This document shows positions 51,556-61,149 of a stretch of DNA of 64,000 bases, in pieces. Under the pieces are notes generated by a model. That model ran no database searches. It saw nothing but the letters and a program-made list of their open reading frames with translations, and was not told the origin of the DNA. Positions within the stretch are counted from its first letter, which is position 1, and every line of letters begins with the position of its first letter. Origin of the DNA: Colivivens sp963640465 (lineage in GTDB: Bacteria > Bacteroidota > Bacteroidia > Bacteroidales > Bacteroidaceae); NCBI GenBank assembly GCA_963640465.1, contig CAVHYP010000003.1, positions 1 through 64,000 on the forward strand, written 5' to 3'. Position numbers and translations under genes: made by a program.

Positions 51556-54306
51556 ATGAGCAATAATAACAAAGATAATTCTTCGAAAAGAATGCGCAAA
51601 CCAAAGTATAATCTGAACTGGATCTACATGCTCCTGCTCTTTGGCGTCGCATTTATCCTCCTGTCGAAAACGGGAAATTCCTCTTCCAAGCAACTCTCGT
51701 ACACTGATTTCGAGAGATGTCTGGACAGTGGGTATGTGACTGAAATCCTTGTGAACAAGGACGACCTGTCGCTGAAGTTCGCTGTCAACAAGGATGGCGA
51801 GAAATCCATCTACGGCAATGTGTCGAAAGACCCTGCGGGAAAGAGAATCCCGGAAGTGGAGTTCGGTTCGGTGGAAAACCTTGAGAACAAAGTGGATTCA
51901 GCCAGAGTTCATGGCATGTTCACCGGTAAGGTAAGCTATGAACGCGATGACAACACGCTGTGGAACATACTGATACAGGTCGGTCCGCTGGTTCTGCTTG
52001 TAGTCTTCTGGTTCTTCATCATGAACCGCATGGGCGGAGGCGGAGGCAAAGGCGGCATCTTCAGCTTTGGCAAATCGAAAGCAAAACTGTTTGAACAGAA
52101 CGATGCAGAGGTCCGCATCACATTTAAGGATGTGGCAGGTCAAACAGAGGCAAAGCGCGAGGTGCACGAGATAGTGGACTTTTTGAAGAACCCGAAAAAA
52201 TACACTGAGTTGGGCGGTAAAATTCCTAAGGGCGCATTGCTCATCGGGCCTCCGGGAACCGGTAAGACCCTTTTGGCAAAAGCTGTGGCTGGCGAGGCGG
52301 AAGTACCGTTCTTCTCCCTCTCCGGATCGGATTTCGTGGAGATGTTCGTAGGTGTGGGCGCAAGCCGTGTGCGCGACTTGTTCCAGCAGGCAAAGGAGAA
52401 AGCTCCGTGCATTGTCTTTATCGATGAAATCGATGCCATCGGCCGTGCCCGTGGCAACAAGGCAAGCATGGGAGGCAACGACGAGCGTGAGAACACCCTC
52501 AACCAGTTGCTTACGGAAATGGACGGATTCGGAACCAACAGCGGAATCATCATCCTTGCAGCCACCAACCGTGCTGACATCCTCGACAAAGCTTTGCTAC
52601 GTGCCGGACGATTCGACCGTCAGATTCACGTGGAACTGCCCGATTTGAGCGAACGAAAGGCAATATTCAACGTACATCTGCGTCCAATCAAAATCGATGA
52701 AACCGTGGATGTCGACACGCTGGCACGCCAGACTCCAGGATTCTCCGGAGCCGATATTGCCAACGTATGCAATGAGGCAGCACTCATCGCGGCCAGAAAG
52801 AACAGCCCGTGGGTCAACAAACAATGTTTCCTCGATGCAGTCGACCGAATCATCGGTGGATTGGAGAAGAAGACAAAGGTTATGACCGATTCCGAGAAAC
52901 GTGCCATTGCCTTGCACGAGGCAGGTCATGCTACGGTCAGCTGGTTCTGCCAGTATGCCAACCCACTGGTGAAAGTGACCATCGTACCGCGCGGTCAGGC
53001 ACTTGGCGCAGCGTGGTATATGCCGGAAGAACGACAGATTACGACCAAGGAAGAAATGCTCGATGAAATCTGTGCAACGCTTGGCGGTAGGGCGGCAGAA
53101 GAACTGTGTATCGGACGCATCTCCACTGGAGCGATGAACGACCTGGAGAAGGTGACAAAACGTTCTTACGGAATGATTGCTTATGCAGGAATGGGCGAAT
53201 CATTGCCAAACCTCTGCTATTATAATAATGATGAGTACCAGTTCAGCAGACCTTACAGCGAGCATACTGCAGAACTGATAGACCTTGAGGTGAAGAAGCA
53301 GATTGCCGAGCAGTACGAACGTGCAAAGCAGATTCTTGAGGAACACAAGGACGGCCATGCACAGCTGGCTCAGTTGCTGATTGAGCGTGAGGTCATCTAT
53401 GCTGAAGACGTTGAAAACATATTCGGCAAGCGTCCTTGGATTTCTCGCACAGAGGAGCTGCTTGCTGCAAACGAGGCAGCGGGCAACAACGGTGCAGACG
53501 GACCAGTGGACGACCACGCTGCAGAGAATGAGGAAATCATCCGCAAGAAAGCGGTAGAGGCAGTGCTGGAAAAAGCCAAGGCTGGTAATAATGGCAATGC
53601 TGAGGCGGACAATAACGGCAATGCTGAATCGGAGAAGAAAGGAAAGGACGAGACCGAGAAAAAGATGCAGAAACCTTTCCAGGAACTGAAGATCACAACC
53701 TTTGAACCTGTTCCAGAAGAACCCGCTGAAGAACCGGATCCGGATCAGGCAACAGCCGTAACACCGGAAGCAGAACCAGCAACAGCCGTAATGCCGGAGT
53801 CAGAAGCAGCAACAGCTATGGTGACAGAAACAGTAAACAATCCGATGGAATCACCAGTTGCTGAGGATGAAATCGCTGAAGAAGAATCTCCAGTCATTGA
53901 ATGCTCTCCCGTTATGGATGAAAGATCTGCCGAGGTAAATACGTCGGTCTCTGAGAAAGTCGAAGCTATTGACGATTCACCGATTCGTTTTGACTATGAA
54001 GAAACCAAAGCAACTGAAGCAGATATTGCGGATGAGATGGAACCGATAGAATTCCCGGAGTTGAACGCTGACGATGAAATGGATAAAGAGGAGGCGGATA
54101 AAATCGATGAAATCGAAGCTGCGGCAGACAACGCTGAAGGCAAAACTATTGAGGACGAAGTTGTAGAAGACAAGGCAGTTGAAACCAGAGCTGCTGAAAC
54201 AAAACGCAAGGAAAGCCATTCTGCAAACTTTGCCAGCGGAGTGAAATATAAAGAAAACAAAACCAAACCGATTACACCACACGAGAACACACTTTTCGGA
54301 TGGTGA
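51556..54306 (+). CDS. ftsH: ATP-dependent zinc metalloprotease FtsH with a long acidic C-terminal tail
   Basis: Membrane-bound AAA+ protease that degrades misfolded membrane proteins and regulators. Two membrane segments (about 21-37 and 137-156), Walker A GPPGTGKT at 231-238, Walker B VFIDEID at 287-293, arginine-finger region GRFDR at 351-355 and the zinc motif HEAGH at 454-458. The conserved part ends near residue 635. A further ~280 residues follow, rich in Glu, Ala, Asp and Pro with small internal repeats (ATAVTPEAEP, ATAVMPESEA), ending in a basic stretch. The E. coli protein has 644 residues in all. The tail is likely disordered; its role is unknown. Confidence 0.96.
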   Translation: MSNNNKDNSSKRMRKPKYNLNWIYMLLLFGVAFILLSKTGNSSSKQLSYTDFERCLDSGYVTEILVNKDDLSLKFAVNKDGEKSIYGNVSKDPAGKRIPEVEFGSVENLENKVDSARVHGMFTGKVSYERDDNTLWNILIQVGPLVLLVVFWFFIMNRMGGGGGKGGIFSFGKSKAKLFEQNDAEVRITFKDVAGQTEAKREVHEIVDFLKNPKKYTELGGKIPKGALLIGPPGTGKTLLAKAVAGEAEVPFFSLSGSDFVEMFVGVGASRVRDLFQQAKEKAPCIVFIDEIDAIGRARGNKASMGGNDERENTLNQLLTEMDGFGTNSGIIILAATNRADILDKALLRAGRFDRQIHVELPDLSERKAIFNVHLRPIKIDETVDVDTLARQTPGFSGADIANVCNEAALIAARKNSPWVNKQCFLDAVDRIIGGLEKKTKVMTDSEKRAIALHEAGHATVSWFCQYANPLVKVTIVPRGQALGAAWYMPEERQITTKEEMLDEICATLGGRAAEELCIGRISTGAMNDLEKVTKRSYGMIAYAGMGESLPNLCYYNNDEYQFSRPYSEHTAELIDLEVKKQIAEQYERAKQILEEHKDGHAQLAQLLIEREVIYAEDVENIFGKRPWISRTEELLAANEAAGNNGADGPVDDHAAENEEIIRKKAVEAVLEKAKAGNNGNAEADNNGNAESEKKGKDETEKKMQKPFQELKITTFEPVPEEPAEEPDPDQATAVTPEAEPATAVMPESEAATAMVTETVNNPMESPVAEDEIAEEESPVIECSPVMDERSAEVNTSVSEKVEAIDDSPIRFDYEETKATEADIADEMEPIEFPELNADDEMDKEEADKIDEIEAAADNAEGKTIEDEVVEDKAVETRAAETKRKESHSANFASGVKYKENKTKPITPHENTLFGW

Positions 54307-54324
54307 TGACACGCTATTGAAGAT

Positions 54325-55221
54325 ATGCAACTAAATAAACTGAATAGAGAATTACTGATACGTTCAATCACAGGCATAGCCTTTGTGTTTGTGATTGTGG
54401 CATGTATCTTATGGAACCGTGTTTCATTTGCAGTGTTGTTCGCCGCAATATCAGGACTGACCACAAGAGAGTTCTGCTCGTTGGTGAACAAATACATGAA
54501 CTGCCAGGTAAACGTTTTCATAACTACGTTGGCATCCATCTACTTGTTTGTCGCAATATTTGTTTTCAATGCCAACATCACAGGAGCAGAGGTTTTTATA
54601 CCTTATCTTATTACATTGATATATCTGCTTCTGTCAGAACTCTATTTCAAGGACAACAATGTGCTGATGAATTGGGCATTCTCGATGATGTCGCAGCTGT
54701 ACATCGCCTTGCCGTTTGCCCTGCTGAGCACACTTTCGCTCTTTGCTGTCAACTATGGTATGGGACGTTATGGAGTGGCATACAACCCAATGTTTGTGCT
54801 TGCAGTCTTTGTGTTCATCTGGTTCGGCGATTCAGCCGCCTATGCATTCGGAAGTATGTTTGGTAAACGCAAACTCTTTCCACGCATATCGCCAAAGAAA
54901 TCTTGGGAAGGCTACATTGCTGACCTTGTGGCTTGCCTGGTTGTTTCACAGGTCATAGCCATCTGGGGTGTAGGCTGCTTCTCGGGCAATGAACTTGTCA
55001 ACCGCCTGGCATGGGCTGGACTTGCAGTTGTTGTTTCTGTGTTCGGCACATGGGGCGATCTTGTGGAATCGCTCATCAAACGCAAGTTGGGTACCAAGGA
55101 CTCGGGCCACCTCCTTCCTGGACACGGAGGCATGCTCGATCGTTTCGACAGCTCATTGATGGCAATTCCAATGGCTGTGGTATACATCTATACTATTAAT
55201 GAATTTCTAATAACTAAATAA
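54325..55221 (+). CDS. cdsA: Phosphatidate cytidylyltransferase
   Basis: Makes CDP-diacylglycerol from phosphatidic acid and CTP for phospholipid synthesis in the inner membrane. About eight membrane segments; the CDS signature is present near the C-terminus (KRKLGTKDSGHLLPGHGGMLDRFDS, positions about 251-275 of 298), with the GDSAAYAFGSMFGKRKL loop before it. The start MQLNKLNREL follows the ftsH stop by 18 nt. Confidence 0.95.
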   Translation: MQLNKLNRELLIRSITGIAFVFVIVACILWNRVSFAVLFAAISGLTTREFCSLVNKYMNCQVNVFITTLASIYLFVAIFVFNANITGAEVFIPYLITLIYLLLSELYFKDNNVLMNWAFSMMSQLYIALPFALLSTLSLFAVNYGMGRYGVAYNPMFVLAVFVFIWFGDSAAYAFGSMFGKRKLFPRISPKKSWEGYIADLVACLVVSQVIAIWGVGCFSGNELVNRLAWAGLAVVVSVFGTWGDLVESLIKRKLGTKDSGHLLPGHGGMLDRFDSSLMAIPMAVVYIYTINEFLITK

Positions 55222-55244
55222 GACTAACAATAAAATTACATATT

Positions 55245-57170
55245 ATGGGAGAAATAGTTAATAATGAACCAGTAAAAGAACCTGTTCCAATGTCTGACGA
55301 CAACAAGGAAACAGTCGTACCAACACCTGCAGAAGAAACCGTAGCCCAGAAGGAAACGGAAACTCCGGCAGAAGTACCAGTAACTGATGCAGCAAGCGAA
55401 GATCCAGCAGTCGAAGAACCAACAGCTGCAGAAGAGTCTGACGTTGAAGCAGCAGATGAAGAACATGCCACTGCCAATGCTGAGGAGTTTGCTACTAAGG
55501 AGAGCATAATCGAACGCTTGAAGCAGATTGCAGAGAGCAACGAGGAAATTAGCCGTCAGGAAGTGGATTCACTCAAAAACCATTTCTATCGCATGCTGAA
55601 GATGGAGGGTGAGGCTGCCCACAAGAAATATCTTGATGAAGGCGGCGATCCAGAAGCTTACGAACCGGCAGTCGATCCATTGGAGCAAGCATTTAAGGAC
55701 CAACTGGCAGTAGTGCGAGAGAAACGTGCCGCTCAGCATGAGGCTGAAGAACGCCAAAGGGAAGAAAACTATCTGAAGAAGATGCAGGTAATCGAAAGAA
55801 TCAAGGCAATACTTGAAAATCCCGATGAGGTGAACAAGTCATACAGTGAATTCCGTCAGCTCCAGCTCGACTGGACTGCTATAAAGGATGTTCCTGCGGA
55901 GAAGGCTACAGAGCTTTGGAAGACCTACCAACTGTATGTCGAGAAGTTCTATGATACATTGAAACTCAACAATGAGTTCCGTGCCTACGACTTCAAGAAG
56001 AATCTCGAGATGAAGACGGCATTGTGTGAGGCAGCAGAGAAACTGGCAGACGAGAAAGATGTCATTTCAGCTTTCCATCAGTTGCAGACCCTTCACCAAC
56101 AGTTCCGTGAAATCGGACCTGTAAGCCGTGAACTGAGAGAACAGGTGTGGGACCGTTTCAAGGCTGCATCAACAGTCATCAACAAGCGTCATCAAGATTT
56201 CTTCGAGGCGCGCAAGGAACAGGAAAACCAAAACCTTGACCAGAAGACTGCAATATGCGAAATCATCGAAAGTTATGATGTTGACAGTTTCAAGTCTATA
56301 AACGACTGGAACAAAGCTAGTGAACAGATTCTGACACTGCAAGCCAAATGGAAGACCATTGGTTTCGCTCCACAGAAGATGAACCAAAAGATCTACGACC
56401 GTTTCCGTGTTGCCTGCGACAAGTTCTTTGTAAAGAAGTCGGAGTTTTTCAAAAGTCTTCGTGAAAACATGAATGACAATCTGAAGAAGAAGCAGGAACT
56501 TGTGGAGAAGGCAGAAGCACTGAAGGACAGCCAGGATTGGAAAAATGCAGGCGATACTCTTATTGCATTGCAGAAGGAATGGAGCACGATCGGTGCTGTT
56601 CCTAAGAAGCACAGTGAAGCTCTGTGGACACGCTTCCGTGCCGCCTGCGACACATTCTTCAATGCAAGAAAAGCAAGCACTTCAAGTCAGCATTCAGAGC
56701 AGACTGAGAACCTGAATAAGAAATATGCTATCGTGGCAAGACTTGAAGCTATCGTGCCCGAGGAAGAGCCCGGTCTCCGTCAGATTCTGAAAGATGCTCA
56801 GGCAGAATGGAACGAGATTGGTCATGTGCCATTCAAGGACAAGGACAAGGTGTTCAAGGCTCTGAGAACACAGATGGACCGTTTGTACAATTTCCTTGGC
56901 GAATCAGCATCAAAACGCAGAGTGGAAAATTTCAGAAATACACTCAGTGAGGGTGGCAACGACAAGGTAAGAGACCGTCTGGTACGTCAGGCTGAAATTC
57001 TGCAACAGGAAATCAAGACCTACGAGAACAACCTTGGCTTCCTGAACCTGTCGAAGTCAAACAAGGGCAATAACCTTGTTGACGAGTTGAACCGCAAGGT
57101 GGAAAAACTGCGTTCAGACCTTCTTGAGATTAAGGACAAGATAAAGATTCTCGACAGCAAGGAAAAATAA
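55245..57170 (+). CDS. DUF349 domain-containing protein
   Basis: A 641-residue, mostly helical protein with several DUF349 repeats, recognised by the recurring pattern LQxxWKTIGFAPxKxxxxIYDRFRxACDKFF (for example near 370-395 and 440-470). The first 90 residues are acidic and Pro/Ala/Thr-rich (EETVAQKETETPAEVPVTD), probably disordered, in style like the ftsH tail two genes upstream. No signal peptide, so cytoplasmic. Function is not established; a role in RNA or nucleoid processes has been suggested for relatives, which I cannot support from here. Confidence 0.88.
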   Translation: MGEIVNNEPVKEPVPMSDDNKETVVPTPAEETVAQKETETPAEVPVTDAASEDPAVEEPTAAEESDVEAADEEHATANAEEFATKESIIERLKQIAESNEEISRQEVDSLKNHFYRMLKMEGEAAHKKYLDEGGDPEAYEPAVDPLEQAFKDQLAVVREKRAAQHEAEERQREENYLKKMQVIERIKAILENPDEVNKSYSEFRQLQLDWTAIKDVPAEKATELWKTYQLYVEKFYDTLKLNNEFRAYDFKKNLEMKTALCEAAEKLADEKDVISAFHQLQTLHQQFREIGPVSRELREQVWDRFKAASTVINKRHQDFFEARKEQENQNLDQKTAICEIIESYDVDSFKSINDWNKASEQILTLQAKWKTIGFAPQKMNQKIYDRFRVACDKFFVKKSEFFKSLRENMNDNLKKKQELVEKAEALKDSQDWKNAGDTLIALQKEWSTIGAVPKKHSEALWTRFRAACDTFFNARKASTSSQHSEQTENLNKKYAIVARLEAIVPEEEPGLRQILKDAQAEWNEIGHVPFKDKDKVFKALRTQMDRLYNFLGESASKRRVENFRNTLSEGGNDKVRDRLVRQAEILQQEIKTYENNLGFLNLSKSNKGNNLVDELNRKVEKLRSDLLEIKDKIKILDSKEK

Positions 57171-57278
57171 GCGACGGGACTGGCTCTGAGACACTAAAGG
57201 TCAAGCTTTAGATAAATGAAGATCTCGGCTGGCGTGGATTTCATAGAGACTGAAGAAATACATAGAAAGGTATCGATA

Positions 57279-57320
57279 AGCACTCTCCGCTTCGACAATG
57301 ATTGCAGAGAGTGCTGTTTA
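57279..57320 (+). terminator. Terminator after the DUF349 gene
   Basis: AGCACTCTC (57279-57287) pairs with GAGAGTGCT (57307-57315), extended by GC/GC near the loop, followed by GTTTATTC. Ends the rsfS-ftsH-cdsA-DUF349 transcript, though partial read-through to rarA is possible. Confidence 0.75.
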
Positions 57321-57372
57321 TTCACGAATTTAGCGTGTTGAAATAAAGTAAGGATTAAAATAGGTATTTGGC

Positions 57373-58632
57373 ATGCAACCATTGGCAGAAAGAATGCGTC
57401 CGCAGACATTGGATGATTACATCGGACAAAGACATCTGGTGGGCGAGGGCGCAGTGATAAGGAAGATGATAGAGGCAAAACGCATTTCCTCGTTCATCTT
57501 GTGGGGACCTCCGGGTGTGGGCAAAACCACTCTTGCCAATATCATAGCCAAAACTCTTGACGTGCCTTTCTATACATTGAGTGCCGTTACCAGTGGTGTG
57601 AAGGATGTGAGGGAGGTGATTGAGCGCGCCAAGTCATCGCATTTCTTTGGTACGGGTAATCCGATTCTCTTCATCGATGAGATTCACCGGTTCTCCAAAA
57701 GCCAGCAGGATTCTCTGCTGGGAGCAGTTGAACAAGGTGTGGTGACGCTTATCGGTGCAACAACGGAAAACCCCTCATTCGAAGTGATACGACCTTTACT
57801 GAGCCGTTGTCAGGTATATGTGCTCAATTCCTTGGATAAGGACGATTTGCTGATGCTTGTGGACCATGCTCTGAAGACTGATGCTTACTTGAAGCAGCGC
57901 AATGTTACCCTGAAGCAAACCGATGCTTTGTTGCGTTATTCAGGCGGAGATGCAAGGAAATTGCTTAATATCCTTGAACTTGCAACCAACGAGTCGGACG
58001 TGATTGATGACGGAACGGTGACAGAGCTTGTGCAGCAAAGTCCGTTGGCTTATGACAAGGACGGGGAAATGCACTACGACCTCATTTCTGCTTTTATCAA
58101 GAGTATCCGTGGAAGCGACCCCGATGCTGCGGTTTATTATCTCGCGCGTATGATTGAAGGAGGCGAGGAACCGGAGTTCATTGCACGACGACTGATAATT
58201 TCTGCGAGTGAAGATATAGGACTTGCCAATCCCAATGCGTTGCTTATGGCAAATGCAGCTTTTGATGCCGTGCACAAGATAGGGTGGCCTGAAGGACGTA
58301 TTCCGCTGGCAGAGGCAACAGTGTATCTTGCAACCAGTCCAAAGAGCAATTCAGCATATAATGCCATCAACGGTGCCCTGCAGTATGTGCGTGAGAGCGG
58401 CAATCTGTCCGTTCCTTTGCATCTGCGCAATGCTCCGACCAAACTGATGGAGCAGTTGGGTTATGGTAAGGGCTATAAATATGCACACGACTATGCCGGA
58501 CACTACGTCCAGCAACAGTTTCTGCCAGATGAAGCCCAGGGAATGAACTTTTGGCAGGCGCAGGACAATCCCCAGGAAATGAAGATTAAAGCAAGAATGG
58601 ATGCCTTGCATGAGAATGTAGGGGACAAATAG
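57373..58632 (+). CDS. rarA: Replication-associated recombination protein A (RarA/MgsA)
   Basis: AAA+ ATPase of 419 residues, related to clamp loaders and RuvB, acting at stalled replication forks. Starts MQPLAERMRPQTLDDYIGQRHLVGEG, Walker A GPPGVGKTTLA near 45-55, Walker B ILFIDEIHRF near 97-106, sensor motif GATTENPSFEV. The C-terminal tetramerisation domain includes ISASEDIGLANP. A candidate start is ATG 57373; no better one exists. Confidence 0.96.
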   Translation: MQPLAERMRPQTLDDYIGQRHLVGEGAVIRKMIEAKRISSFILWGPPGVGKTTLANIIAKTLDVPFYTLSAVTSGVKDVREVIERAKSSHFFGTGNPILFIDEIHRFSKSQQDSLLGAVEQGVVTLIGATTENPSFEVIRPLLSRCQVYVLNSLDKDDLLMLVDHALKTDAYLKQRNVTLKQTDALLRYSGGDARKLLNILELATNESDVIDDGTVTELVQQSPLAYDKDGEMHYDLISAFIKSIRGSDPDAAVYYLARMIEGGEEPEFIARRLIISASEDIGLANPNALLMANAAFDAVHKIGWPEGRIPLAEATVYLATSPKSNSAYNAINGALQYVRESGNLSVPLHLRNAPTKLMEQLGYGKGYKYAHDYAGHYVQQQFLPDEAQGMNFWQAQDNPQEMKIKARMDALHENVGDK

Positions 58633-58652
58633 AAAAAGAGTTTTATAGATAG

Positions 58653-61115
58653 ATGGTATATCCAGACAATTACGAAGGAAAAATTGGATTTGATGTGATA
58701 CGGAAGATGCTGAAGGACGCTTGCCTGTGTCCTTTGGGCGTTGAACGTGTTGACTCAATGCAGTTTTCTACTAAATATGAGGAGATAAGACAGGAGATAA
58801 GTCAAACGGCAGAGTTTGCCAGAATACTGAGGGAAGAGGATTTTCCCGACCAGGATTATTATGACTTGCGTCCTGCCCTACGAAGAATAAAGATACAAAG
58901 CACATATCTGCTTACAGACGAGCTGTTTGATTTGCAACGGTCACTCGATTCCATCGACAAGATTGTGAACTTCTTCAACAAAAAAACTGAAGGAGATGAA
59001 CAACGGCTCTACCCTGAGCTTTCGGTTCTGACGGAGAATATCAAGACCTTCCCAAATATCGTAAGGCGCATAAGTCAGATACTTGACAAATATGGAGAAG
59101 TGAAGGACTCGGCAACTGTGGAGCTGATGCGCATACGCCAGGAAAAGATAAGTACTTCAAATAGCATATCAGGTACGCTCCACCGGATTTTGCGACAGGC
59201 TAAGACAGATGGACTTGTGAACAAAGACTCTGCACCTGCAATGCGAGACGGCAGACTTGTGATCCCAGTTGCACCATCACTGAAACGCAAGATAAGCGGA
59301 ATTGTGCACGATGAGTCTGATTCGGGAAAAACTGTTTATATAGAACCTGCAGAGGTGGTTGAGGCTAACAACCGCGTCAGAGAACTGGAGAGCGAGGAAC
59401 GACGTGAAATCATACGCCTGCTCACGGTCTTCACTGACTTTGTACGTCCTTACGTTCTCGACATGATTCGCTCTTATGAGTTCCTCGGTGATATTGATTT
59501 CATCAGGGCAAAGGCAAAGTTTGCAGTAATGACTGATTCTGTGATGCCAGTTGTGGAAGATTGCCAGCGTGTAGATTTGAGCATGGCTGTGCATCCGTTA
59601 TTGCGAATGTCATTGGAAAAGCATGGACGCACAGTTGTGCCACTTGACATCCGCCTTACTCCCGAACAGCGTATTTTGCTTATCTCTGGTCCCAATGCAG
59701 GAGGAAAATCCGTCTGTCTGAAAACTGTCGGACTGCTGCAATACATGCTGCAGTGCGGAATGCTTGTCTCTGCAGCCGAGAGCAGTCGTATGGGCATATT
59801 CCAGAATATATTCATAGATATCGGCGATGAGCAAAGCCTTGAGAACGACCTTTCCACCTACTCTTCCCACATTCTGAACATGAAGGTGATGATGAAGAAC
59901 GCAAACTTCTCGTCCCTTATTCTTATTGATGAGTTTGGTGGCGGAACCGAACCCCAAATTGGTGGCGCAATAGCCGAAGCCGTACTGAAGCGCTTCAATT
60001 CGAAGAAAGCCTTTGGCGTAATCACAACTCACTACCAGAATCTTAAACAGTATGCGCAGGAAGCTGAGGGTATTGTCAATGGAGCCATGCTCTACGATAG
60101 CCGACTGATGCAACCTCTTTTTCAGTTGCGCATCGGAAATCCGGGCAGTTCGTTTGCCATTGAGATTGTGCGTAAGATTGGAATACCCGAGGACGTGATT
60201 GCAGAGGCTTCGCAGATGGTAGGCCACAGCTATATTTCTGCCGACAAGTATTTGCAGGAGATATCACGCGACAAACGCTACTGGGAGAACAAACGTCAGG
60301 AGATTCATCAGAAGGAAAAGAAACTGGAAGCTGTCATACAACGCTATGAGGAAGAATTTGAAAAGATTCATGCACAGAGGCGTGAGATAATTGAGAAAGC
60401 AAAATCAGAGGCACAGCAACTGCTCAAGAACTCCAATGCAAAGATTGAGCGCACCATAAAAGACATCAAGGAGGCGCAGGCAGAGAAAGACCGTACGCGT
60501 CAGATTCGAGAGAAGCTCGACCAGTTCAAGGATAAGGTTGATTCCACTCGTGCAGACTTGCATCAGAAACTGGCAGTTCCTGTGCATAAACCCACGCAAG
60601 CACGCCAGAACATTGAGCAGCTGCAGAAGAATGCTGATCCATCACCAACCACTCCGTTCGCCATTGGCGATTATGTGAAGATGAAAGGGCAAACCACCAT
60701 CGGACAAATCCGCAAGATGAATGGGCGTGAGGCTCAGGTGGCGTTTGGTGATGTGCAGATGAATGTGAAGATAAACAAGCTGGAGCATAGCGTTGCACCC
60801 AAGAGGGAGATAAGAGCCACTAACTTCATTTCTGCAGAATCGCAGGATGGTTTGAGGAATACCGTATTGAATTTCTCAGGTGAGATTGATGTCCGGGGAA
60901 TGCGTGGCGATGAATGCCTGAAAGCAATAAGTCTGTTCATCGATGAGGCTTTGGTTACCAATGCATCAAGGGTGAGAATCCTGCATGGAACTGGCAACGG
61001 AATCTTGCGTGAACTTGTGCGCCATTACTTGGGTACAATTCCCGAAGTAACGGATTATCAAGATGAAAACCCTCAGTTTGGTGGTAGCGGTATAACGGTG
61101 ATAGATTTTGGCTAA
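58653..61115 (+). CDS. mutS2: Endonuclease MutS2 with Smr domain
   Basis: An 820-residue MutS2 protein, 20 nt after rarA. MutS-type ATPase: Walker A GPNAGGKSV near 349-357, Walker B LILIDEFGGGTEP near 422-434, and HYQNLKQYA. A coiled coil (about 540-640) leads to a KOW-like segment and the C-terminal Smr nuclease domain (EIDVRGMRGDECLKAI to the end, with the HGTGNGILR motif near 781). MutS2 suppresses recombination and, in other bacteria, rescues collided ribosomes. All domains are intact. Confidence 0.96.
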   Translation: MVYPDNYEGKIGFDVIRKMLKDACLCPLGVERVDSMQFSTKYEEIRQEISQTAEFARILREEDFPDQDYYDLRPALRRIKIQSTYLLTDELFDLQRSLDSIDKIVNFFNKKTEGDEQRLYPELSVLTENIKTFPNIVRRISQILDKYGEVKDSATVELMRIRQEKISTSNSISGTLHRILRQAKTDGLVNKDSAPAMRDGRLVIPVAPSLKRKISGIVHDESDSGKTVYIEPAEVVEANNRVRELESEERREIIRLLTVFTDFVRPYVLDMIRSYEFLGDIDFIRAKAKFAVMTDSVMPVVEDCQRVDLSMAVHPLLRMSLEKHGRTVVPLDIRLTPEQRILLISGPNAGGKSVCLKTVGLLQYMLQCGMLVSAAESSRMGIFQNIFIDIGDEQSLENDLSTYSSHILNMKVMMKNANFSSLILIDEFGGGTEPQIGGAIAEAVLKRFNSKKAFGVITTHYQNLKQYAQEAEGIVNGAMLYDSRLMQPLFQLRIGNPGSSFAIEIVRKIGIPEDVIAEASQMVGHSYISADKYLQEISRDKRYWENKRQEIHQKEKKLEAVIQRYEEEFEKIHAQRREIIEKAKSEAQQLLKNSNAKIERTIKDIKEAQAEKDRTRQIREKLDQFKDKVDSTRADLHQKLAVPVHKPTQARQNIEQLQKNADPSPTTPFAIGDYVKMKGQTTIGQIRKMNGREAQVAFGDVQMNVKINKLEHSVAPKREIRATNFISAESQDGLRNTVLNFSGEIDVRGMRGDECLKAISLFIDEALVTNASRVRILHGTGNGILRELVRHYLGTIPEVTDYQDENPQFGGSGITVIDFG

Positions 61116-61149
61116 GCACTTTGACTGCACCCACATACCCACGCTTGTT

